Below, one piece after another: positions 56,441 to 64,000 of a stretch of 64,000 nt of DNA. The notes beneath the pieces are model-generated. The model saw only the letters and a list, made by a program, of their open reading frames with translations. It was not told the origin of the DNA and searched no databases. Both the position numbers and the translations under genes were made by a program. Position 1 is the stretch's first letter, and the number at the start of each line of letters is the position of its first letter. The stretch lies in the NCBI GenBank assembly GCA_028673005.1, contig CM054118.1, positions 3,493,410 through 3,557,409 of the forward strand. The letters are read 5' to 3'. This DNA comes from Tanypteryx hageni. Its lineage: Eukaryota; Arthropoda; Insecta; Odonata; Petaluridae.

Positions 56441-57443
56441 CTAGTAGAAGGTGCTTGCATACTGCAAGCATTACATCTCACCTTGAGAAAATTTTCATTT
56501 TTCAGACAGATATTCCATCATTACAAATATTATTTTAATTCTAAATATTTCACCTCCGCAGTGATTTTTGTTTTTCACTTTTTTTAAAATAATAGATTTA
56601 AAAAATCTCCAAACTTTGCCATTTTAAGATTTTTATACTTTTCCCATTATGGGGTACTAATGTTACACGTTTTTGGCAAATTTTAAAGTTGTAGAACTTT
56701 AAGAAGTGAAATAATTTTTTTCTAATTGTTTAAATTTTAAACAGTTTTAACAGCCGCCGTAATATTTCTATGGAGAGATTTGTATGTTTATTTGTGCAAA
56801 TGCACTACTCTGTAAATAACTTGAAATTTTCAGCTTCCTAGCTCATCCCGTAGTACCTAAACAATCATCTATTTGGCAAAATTTTGAAACGAGAAAAAAA
56901 ATGTCTGATATGACCGGGTATCGAACACGGGTCTTCCAGTTGCCGGGCGGATATTCTACCTCTGAACTAACGCAGCAGATCAATTTCTCTCGTTTCTGAA
57001 CGCGGATATTTCGTTGATAGCAGACTTTTTTCTCGTTTCAAAATTATTCCCACCTTTACAGGTTATAGGCATAAGCTGTAAAGGTGGGAATAATTTTGAC
57101 AGGCGTCTGCATAGGATCTTCAGATCATATTATTCCATCAATCACCTATTTGTTTAAATTTTAAGAATTTTTAAGTGCCAAATACATTAAAATATCGAAA
57201 TTTCTATAATCCCTATTTCGTTTTTTAAAATCCTACCTATAAAAAAATTTCACCTCCGAAGCACATACTGAAATATAAAAACCTTGAAAATTTGTTTAAA
57301 CAATGGCTAATATTTATCGGCCACATTGTTGCACTTTTACAAGATTTTCGTTTATTCTAATCATTTTTCAACAAAATTCTACCTAAGAAAAACATTTCGA
57401 ATCTCCAGCTCATCTGGAATTGCCTAAACATTATTATCGTCCT
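56441..57443 (-). mobile_element. HelA copy B1, carrying a 265-bp insertion
   Basis: CTAG at 56441-56444 with the hairpin GCTTGCATACTGCAAGC. The 5' side lies at the CTAAACATTATTATCGTCCT block. Without the insertion and one TSD copy the length is about 726, matching the monomer. Confidence 0.62.
56876..57140 (-). mobile_element. tRNA-containing inverted-repeat element, 12-bp TSD
   Basis: TSD ATCATCTATTTG / ATCACCTATTTG (56864-56875, 57141-57152; one mismatch). The minus strand contains a tRNA-like stretch with A box TAGTTCAGAGGTAGAAT and B box GTGTTCGATACCC. It is flanked by inverted copies of GAAACGAGAAAAAA plus TCTG, and by a further perfect palindrome (CAAAATTATTCCCACC with TTTACAG; arms about 23 bp). 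It combines SINE promoter boxes with MITE-like inverted repeats. Confidence 0.7.
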
Positions 57444-57444
57444 A

Positions 57445-58203
57445 TCATTATATATAGACGTTTCTTACAGAGGAGAAGGAGGAAAAGGAGGATACTAATG
57501 TTTAGGCACTTTCAGATGAGATGGAGATTCGAAATTTTTTTCTTAGGTAGGATTTTGTGCAAAACGCACTAGATAAATCGAAAATCTTGAAAAATTGCAA
57601 CAATGCGACCGCTAAAAATTCGCAATTGTTTAAATATATTTTCAAGGTTTATGTATTTTCGAATGTTATGCGGAGCTGAAATTTTTTTCGTAAATAGGAT
57701 TTGTAAAAATACGTAATATACAATATAAAAATTCTGATATTTTAATTTCTTTGGCAGTTAAAAATTCTTAAAATTAAAACAAATAGATAACTCTGTAGGT
57801 ACTACGTGATGAGCTAGGAAGCTAAAATTTTCATATTATTTACAGATTAGTACATTTTTACAAGTAAACCTTACAATCTTTCCATATATATATTGCGGCA
57901 ACCGTTAAAAATGTTTAAATTTTAAACAATAATAAAAATATTATTTTACTTCTAGAACTTTATAATTTGGCTGAAATGTGTAGCATTAGTACCCCATATT
58001 AGAGAAAGTGTAAAATTTTTAAAATTGCAACATTTGGATATTGTTTTAAACTGTTATTTTAACATGTGGGAAAACGAAAATCGCTGCGGAGGTGTAATTT
58101 TTAGAATTAAAAGAATATTTGTAATGATAAAATATCTGCCTGAAAAATGAATATTTTTTAAGGTGAGATGAAATGTTTGCAGTATGCAAGCACCTTCTAC
58201 TAG
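57445..58203 (+). mobile_element. HelA copy B2, most complete
   Basis: After A, starts TCATTATATATAGACGTTTC, continues through GAGGAGAAGG to GGATACTAATGTTTAGGC, ends TGCAGTATGCAAGC, ACCTTCTA, CTAG, T. 759 bp. Internal anchor AGCTGAAATTTT-like motifs fall near 57525, 57672, 57819, 57968 and 58089. Non-coding. Confidence 0.68.
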
Positions 58204-58205
58204 TA

Positions 58206-58901
58206 TCATTATGTATAGAAGTTTCTTACAGAGGAGTAGGATACTAATGTTTAGGCACTTACAGATGAGATGGAGATTCGAAATTTTGTTCTTAGGTAGG
58301 ATTCTGTGCAAAACCGACTAGAAAAAACGAAAATCTTGAAAAAGTGCAGCAATGCGGCCGTTAAAAATTTGCAATTGTTTAATCAAATTTTCAAGGTTTA
58401 TGTATTTCCAAATATGCTACGGAGCTGAAATGTTTTTATAGGTAGGATTTGTAAAAAAAAACGAAATAGGGATTATACAAATTTTGATATTTTGATTTCT
58501 TCGGCTGTTAAAAATTCTTAATGTTTAAACAAATAGCTAACTACTTCGGTACTACGGGATGAGCTAGGAAACTTAAATTTTCAAGTTATTTACAGAGTAA
58601 TGCATTTGCATAAATAAGCATTTTACTCTCTTCATAAATATATTGCGGTGGCCGTTAAAAATGTTAAAAATTTAAACAATTAGAAAAATATTATTTCACT
58701 TCTAGAAGTGCTAAAACTTTTAATTTTAGCCGAAATGTGTAGCATTAGTACCCTATAATGGAGAATGTATAAAATTCTTAGAATTGCAATGTTTTGGGGA
58801 TTGTTATAGTCTACTATTTACATAACGAAAAACTGAAAATCGCTGAGGAGAATTTTAAAATTTTTTGTAAAGATGAAATATCTGTCTGATAAATGAATGT
58901 T
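58206..58901 (+). mobile_element. HelA copy B3, tandem to B2
   Basis: Starts TCATTATGTATAGAAGTTTC two bases after the CTAG of B2 (CTAG-TA-TC). Stops near TGAATGTTTTTTC, before the 3' hairpin, where an inverted copy begins. Confidence 0.6.
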
Positions 58902-59464
58902 TTTTCTCTTATGTAAAAATAATAGATAAAAACAATATCTAAACTTTGCAATTTTAAGAATTTTATACTTTCTCCTTTATGGTGTACTAATGCTACACAT
59001 TTCTGCAAAATTTTCAAGTTGTAACTCTTCTATAAGTGAAATAATATTTTTCTAATGGTTTAAATTTTAAACATTTTTGATGGCCGCCGCAATATATTAA
59101 TGGAGAGGCTCAAATGTTTATTTGTGCCAATGCTCTACTCTGTAAATAACTTGAAAATTTCAGCTTCCTAGCTCATTCCGTTGTACCTAAACATTTACCT
59201 ATTTATTTTAATTTTAAGAATTTTTAACTGCCAAACAAATTAAAATATCGAAATTTCTATAATCTTAATTTTGTTTTTTTTTACAAATTCTACCTCTAAA
59301 AAAATTTCAGCTCAGTAGCACATTCGAAAATACATAAAACTTGAGAATTTGTTTAAACAATTGCGAATTCTTACCGGCCCCCTTGTTTCACTTTTTCAAG
59401 ATTTTCGTTTTTTGTTGTCATTTTGCACAAAGTTCTACCTAAGAAAAAAATTACGAATCTCCAG
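58902..59464 (-). mobile_element. HelA copy B4, truncated at both ends
   Basis: From TCTTATGTAAAAATAATAG to CGAATCTCCAGCC, in reverse orientation to B3. The B3/B4 junction lacks both 3' ends, so a deletion across an inverted pair is likely. Confidence 0.55.
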
Positions 59465-60440
59465 CCAACCAACGGGTGGACATTTTTATTATAATGGGAG
59501 ACTATCTGAAAGGTAAATTCTAAAATATTTTAAATAAAAATCGAGCGAATTTTATGCATAGAAGTGATGAAACTTACAGGCACACAGAAATTAGTCCCCG
59601 ACATAACAATAAATATTCACAGCCAAACGGAAAGGCATGGAACAACTGTCAAAGAAGTTATTAAAGTGATAAATTTATCGCAAGTTCTAAGAATTAAATA
59701 AGAAATTTTTATAATCTTGTAATGCATGAAAAAGTTGGTACTTTTGTTTTATAAATGTTGATTGCAACTGTTAAAAATTTCCGTTTTAATTAAAATAACC
59801 ACCCAACATCATTCTTCCGCAGGCAGATCGAATGCTGAATTCTTTTCACAGAAATTCGAAAGGATTAAAGTGTGTAAATATTCAAGGAAGAAAAATCCCT
59901 AGATAAGTGTTCGCGCAATAGTCTCTCATACATTATGAATTTCCAGAATTACAGTCGTTTCCTCGTTATGACCTTAACACCTCTCTTAATAATTTACCTT
60001 TAAAAACAGAGGTAGGTATATTATAATATAATTCACCGTAGAAATTATGCATAATTTCATTTCAAAGTAAGAATAAGATCGAAACAGTTTTTAAAGCTAT
60101 TTTAATCTGTAAAAATTCCATGACATTCTAAGATATAATTAAATTGTTTCTCGAAATTATTTAACTAAAAAATTGGGTTCAATTTTTGTGCCTTCCTTTA
60201 AAATATATACTTTTTAAGTAAAAATGTAATAAAAAGGAATCCTCTTCCACTTATCTTGTAGAAGGTGCTCTGTGAATAAAAAATACACGCTGAATAGCTC
60301 AAGTTTTAAAATAATGACTTTACCTTTTCATAGACTCTTCTATATTTACCAGTGTATGTATATACATGTTTATAAATAAATTTATGGCAGACTCTATTAA
60401 CAAGGTAAGGTAATTATTTTAAAATTTATACATATACATA
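59465..60440. other. AT-rich spacer, no gene seen
   Basis: No recognised feature. Confidence 0.6.
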
Positions 60441-60464
60441 TACATATATATATACATAAATTTA

Positions 60465-60630
60465 AGGAAAAGGTAGGATAGTGATGAGGGTGAAAACACG
60501 GTATTGGACGAAGCCCAGCGGACATTTAACAAGTAGAGGATCAAGTTGGCAGGATGCTGGGGGAGTCGAAGAGACACGTACAAAACACGAAAGCATTTCG
60601 AGCATATGCCCTTCATCAGCGATGGAGAGA
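60465..60630 (-). mobile_element. Penelope-like 3' end fragment 1
   Basis: The minus strand reads CGCTGATGAAGGGCATATGC, TCGAAATGC, then a stretch shared with 62108-62222 (GAAGCCCAGCGGACA and GTCGAAGAGACACGTA on the plus strand). The CTGATGAAG...CGAAA motif is the Penelope 3' signature. No coding part remains. Confidence 0.5.
60589..60621 (-). ncRNA. Hammerhead-like ribozyme core, Penelope fragment
   Basis: Minus strand: CTGATGA, A, stem GGGCA / TGCTC (one G-U pair) around two bases, GAAA. Same layout as the cores at 13899 and 40401, including one extra base before stem II. Confidence 0.35.
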
Positions 60631-60646
60631 GAGTACCTCACACACT

Positions 60647-60680
<34 letters not shown>

Positions 60681-62023
60681 CAGGGTGTTTCAAAATTATG
60701 TATACACAATTTAAAAATTTATATTTCGTGAACCAAATGTACAATTTGCACAATGTTTCTTTTATTTTAAAGCTTAAATGCAGAATAATGTTTGCAATGA
60801 ACAAAACTTAAATAAGATGTTCAAAATGTCCACCACCAGCACTGATACATAAGCGACATCTCTCTTTAACAGAATTACATACTACAGTGCACAAGTCAGT
60901 AGAAATTCTGTGTGCTTCTTGCTGTATTGCCATCCAAAGATCCTCCAATGTTTGCGGTTTCTGACCGTAAACTTTATCTTTCAAGTATTCCCATGCAAAA
61001 AAATCTAAAGGAGTGAGGTCTGGAGACCTTGGAGGGCATTCAAAAGCACTCCCCCTGCGACCTATCCATTGCTCAGGAAATTCATTGTTCAGGTACTCCC
61101 GCACAGTTGTATGAAAATGTGGGGGTGCACCATCATGTTGAAAATACACCAATGTATTCGGAAACATGTTTCTGATATTAGGTACTGCATGATTTTTTTA
61201 ACATATCAAGGTAACTTTCTCCATTAACAGTGCCATTGAATCTGTAAGGTCCGATTATTCCACGATAGGAGCGTCCCATCCACACAGTAAAACCTGGTAG
61301 ATTGCCAACTTTCTCCAATGTGAAGTGTGGATTTTTACCTGGCCAGTAAACGCAGTTATGATGATTCACATGGCCATTCAGCTTGAACGTGGCTTCGTCT
61401 GACCATACAATTGAATCTTTAAAAGCATCGATTACACCATTTTTTTCAAATGTACCACCCACAAAATTGTGTTGGTCGATCTGGATCATCTTCTTGGATT
61501 GAATGCAGTAATCGAGGTATAAATGCCTTCAATTTTATGTCCTTTAGGATTCTAAAAACACTTGTATGACTCAATTGTAGCTCACGTGAACACTGCCTTG
61601 TAGACTTCCTTGGGGAGCGGGTAATTGCACCTCTGTCAGCTTCAACATTTTTGATATTTCTTCACGTTCTTTTCCGCCCACAGCATGTCTTGTTGATGTT
61701 GTTCACAGTTCCATGTTCATCAAATTTATCACGCAGACGGGTAATCGTTAGACGAGTTGGTGCTTTTGTTCCATATTTTCTTTCCAATGCACGCTGAACG
61801 TCTGTGACGTTTTCAAATTTCCACTACCATTTTAGAATTAACTTTCTCTCATTGAAACTCATCTGCATGTTCTCCATCGTTTCCATGGATATTTGTGAAT
61901 AATCAAACATTGTTAAAATAATTAATTTATTTTGCTTTAAAATAAATGAAAAATTGTGCAAATTGTATATTTGGTTCACGAAATATAAATTTTTAAATTG
62001 TGTATACATAATTTTGAAAGACC

Positions 62024-62026
<3 letters not shown>
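60681..62026 (-). mobile_element. Mariner-like (IS630-Tc1-mariner) element, 1346 bp, TA target
   Basis: TIRs of about 93 bp begin CAGGGTGTTTCAAAATTATG on the left and CAGGGTCTTTCAAAATTATG on the right (reverse strand), with only about four or five differences. TA flanks both ends (60679-60680, 62027-62028), inside AT dinucleotide runs. The transposase is on the minus strand. Confidence 0.9.
60808..61850 (-). pseudogene. Mariner-like transposase with frameshifts
   Basis: From the C-terminal side, one frame (60808-61167) has the second catalytic aspartate in 'YFQHDGAPPHF' and the third in 'PPRSPDLTPLDFFAWEYLKD', with 37 residues between them. Another (61178-61489) has 'DSIVWSDEATFKLNGHVN' with the first aspartate. 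They are separated by a frameshift at a run of seven T (61193-61199). The N-terminal DNA-binding part is only visible as short pieces ('SHTSVFRILKDIKLKAF', 'RSPRKSTRQCSREL') in other frames near 61500-61650. At least three frameshifts, so it is inactive although the TIRs are well preserved. The intact enzyme would cut at the TIRs and insert at TA. Confidence 0.88.

Positions 62027-62104
<78 letters not shown>
62027..62104. repeat. (TA)n microsatellite
   Basis: Perfect AT dinucleotide run of about 75 bases directly at the right end of the mariner-like element; shorter runs lie at 60662-60680, 62238-62285 and 63088-63115. Confidence 0.97.
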
Positions 62105-62106
<2 letters not shown>

Positions 62107-62225
62107 CGTAAGGAAATGAAAAGGTAGTTATGAGGGTGGCAACAAGGGGTTGAAGGAAGCCCAGCGGACACCTACCAAGTCGGGGGCTGCTGCTGGGGGC
62201 GTCGAAGAGACACGTAAAACACACG
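62105..62225 (-). mobile_element. Penelope-like 3' end fragment 2
   Basis: AAGCCCAGCGGACACCTACC and GTCGAAGAGACACGTAAAAC match fragment 1 at 60465-60594, in the same orientation. It ends before the CTGATGA motif. Confidence 0.5.
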
Positions 62226-62233
62226 AACACAAA

Positions 62234-62287
<54 letters not shown>

Positions 62288-62288
<1 letters not shown>

Positions 62289-62324
62289 CATATCCTCCTC
62301 CTCTGTAAATAACGTCTATATGTA
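62288..62324 (-). repeat. HelA end module, inverted
   Basis: CCTCCTCCTCTGTAAATAAC then GTCTATATGTAATGA: the 35-base module in inverse orientation ahead of a HelA body. Confidence 0.55.
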
Positions 62325-63069
62325 ATGATAACATGTAACATATACGAGGATACTAATGTTTAGGTACTTTCAGAAGAGCGACAGACCCGAAATTTTTTTT
62401 TTCGTAGAACTCTGCGGAAAACCGACTATAAAAAACAAAAATCTTGAAAAAGTTCATCAATGCTGCCGCTAGAAATTCGAAATTGTTAAAACAATTTTTC
62501 AAGGTTTATGTATTTCCGAATATGCTACGGAACCTTAATTTTTTTAAATGTTGAATTGGTAAAAAAAAAACTAAATAGGAATTAAATAAATTTTGATATT
62601 TGAATTTGTTTGGCGGTTAAAATTCTTAAAATTTAAACAAATTGATAAATGTTTAGGTACTACAGGATTAGCTAGGAAGCTGAAATTTTACGATTATTTA
62701 GACGTTAGTGAATTGAAACAAACAAACATTTGAAAGTCTCCAACAATTTGTTATTGCGGCCATATTAATTTTTTTTAATTTAAACAATTAAATAAATATT
62801 ATTTCACTTCTAGACGGGCTGCAATTTCAGAATTTGACAGAAATGCGTGAAATTAGTACCTTATATTGGATAAAGTTTAATATTCTTAAATTTGCAAATT
62901 GAAGGCATTGTTTTAATCAAATACTCTTCCGTAAGGAAATATCGATATTAGGTGCCGAGGTGAAATCTTTTGAATTAAAAAAATATTTCTAATAATTTTA
63001 TATCTCACTGAAAAATTAATGTTTAACTGAGTGAGATGAAATGCTTACAGAATACAAGCACCAACTACT

Positions 63070-63071
<2 letters not shown>
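62325..63071 (+). mobile_element. HelA copy C1
   Basis: GAGGATACTAATGTTTAGGT to GCTTACAGAATACAAGC, ACCAACTA, CTTG. A diverged full-length body of monomer size; the terminal CTAG has become CTTG. Followed by (GT)n and (AT)n runs. Confidence 0.55.
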
Positions 63072-63118
<47 letters not shown>

Positions 63119-63217
63119 ATCCTCCGTAAGAAGTCAATATACGTATAATAGATATTTTAACCGCTGTCTCTGCGTGTGTCTCTGACTGCCTGCGTCTAAA
63201 GCCTCGAGTTACGTTAC

Positions 63218-64000
63218 CTTCCGGCATGAACGCAAATAAACCGAGAACGATAGGCTCGATTTCGACAAATCTTTCACCTGAATACTCAGCGCGATCCCCT
63301 ACAGGTTTAAGTGGGTATTCGTCACCCGGAAAGGTGGGTTCGCCAGGATAGTTTTCGTTTTTGCATTTTATTAGTTAGAATTCGAAGTGTAGACCTTTAT
63401 TATTTAACATTTTAAAATATCTTACGATCTAGAATTTGTCTCGAGATTCATATCATTTCACGCAGAAAAAAATGAAAATTCATATTTTTACCGCTAATTT
63501 TGTTATTTAAATCGTGTTTCCTCGTATTTTAAGTTTATATTCAATTTTCTCCGGTTTTACGACAAAAGGAGGTTGCTAGGGGAGCCGGCATTGTTCATCT
63601 CGGATTTCTGTCTTGTTAGACTCGGGCTTCAAGTGCATTTGCACTAAGCTTGCAATAAAACGCATGAAGGAAAAAACATTGCATCCAGTGACGTCATCTC
63701 CCAGTATAAACGTAAATAAATCAAGAACGGTCAGCTCGATTTCGACAAATTCGCCTGAATACTCGGCGCGAACTCTTGCAGTATTTAAGCCGGTAGTCGT
63801 CTTCCGAAAGGAAAGTTTTCGTTTTTACATTTGATTAACATATAATTAACTTGAATACGATGTGTAGGTCTTTAGTCTTTAACACTTTAAAATATCTTAC
63901 GATCGAGACAGACTCGTGATTTACACAATTTCACGTATAAAGAAATGAATACTCTAGCTCTTACTTTCGATTCTGTTGTTTAATTCGTGTTTGCTCATAT
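63218..64000. repeat. Tandem duplication, period about 480 bp, continuing past the window
   Basis: 63234 on (AAATAAACCGAGAACGATAG, GCTCGATTTCGACAAAT, TTAAAATATCTTACGATC, TCGTGTTTCCTCGTATTT) is repeated from 63714 on with the same order and spacing of about 475-480. The second copy reaches the window edge. No coding potential; possibly a satellite or multi-copy non-coding element. Confidence 0.7.

Noticed and set aside
1..64000. CRISPR array, operons, ribosome binding sites, bacterial promoters
   Set aside because: All coding remnants are eukaryotic transposon families; direct repeats seen are micro- or minisatellites or transposon copies, not spaced identical repeats.

Overview
This is a eukaryotic, gene-poor stretch made almost entirely of transposable-element remains. 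The mix (RTE-like and Jockey LINEs, a Penelope-like element, hAT and mariner DNA transposons, Helitron-like elements, tRNA-derived SINEs) points to an arthropod, most likely an insect; I cannot name the species. I found no host protein-coding gene, rRNA, intact tRNA or CRISPR array. The only long open frame is the reverse transcriptase of a Jockey-type LINE (14118-16295, +). Nearly all other long frames lie in transposon remains or in polypurine/polypyrimidine tracts.

Layout. 1-1690 (-) is the 5' half of an RTE-like LINE running off the left edge, with a Helentron-like insertion in it; 1890-2170 holds two more pieces of that family. 3160-5655 is a mosaic of a CT minisatellite, a tRNA-SINE with target-site duplication (TSD) and other dispersed repeats. 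5.6-13.6 kb is mostly AT-rich spacer, GA-rich tracts and a few GC-rich islands. 13672-17370 is a Penelope-like element with a 16-bp TSD, itself interrupted by a 2.8-kb Jockey insertion with a 12-bp TSD. 17.4-25.4 kb has GA tracts, an 18-bp minisatellite and two decayed LINE fragments.

25.4-30.05 kb, 56.4-59.5 kb and 62.3-63.1 kb contain about ten copies of one non-coding family (called HelA here), monomer about 735 bp. It has a Helitron-type 3' end (7-bp stem, then CTAG before T) and, in two copies, a 5' TC after A; inside it are diverged modules of about 147 bp. 32048-35505 is a complete but decayed hAT element (8-bp TSD, TTF zinc finger and dimerisation domain recognisable). 39.8-41.5 kb is a nest: an old repeat (paralogue at 4.9-5.45 kb) carrying a 328-bp Helitron and a 315-bp Penelope-derived palindrome with a 10-bp TSD. 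48.2-51.04 kb (+) is a second RTE-like LINE. 60679-62028 is a mariner-like element with about 93-bp terminal inverted repeats (TIRs), flanked by two Penelope 3' fragments. The window ends in a tandem duplication of about 480 bp.

There is no operon or pathway here. The interest lies in nested insertions whose boundaries can be fixed by TSDs or a paralogous empty site, and in structured non-coding families (HelA; hammerhead-like motifs in Penelope pieces) that a protein-based annotation would miss.
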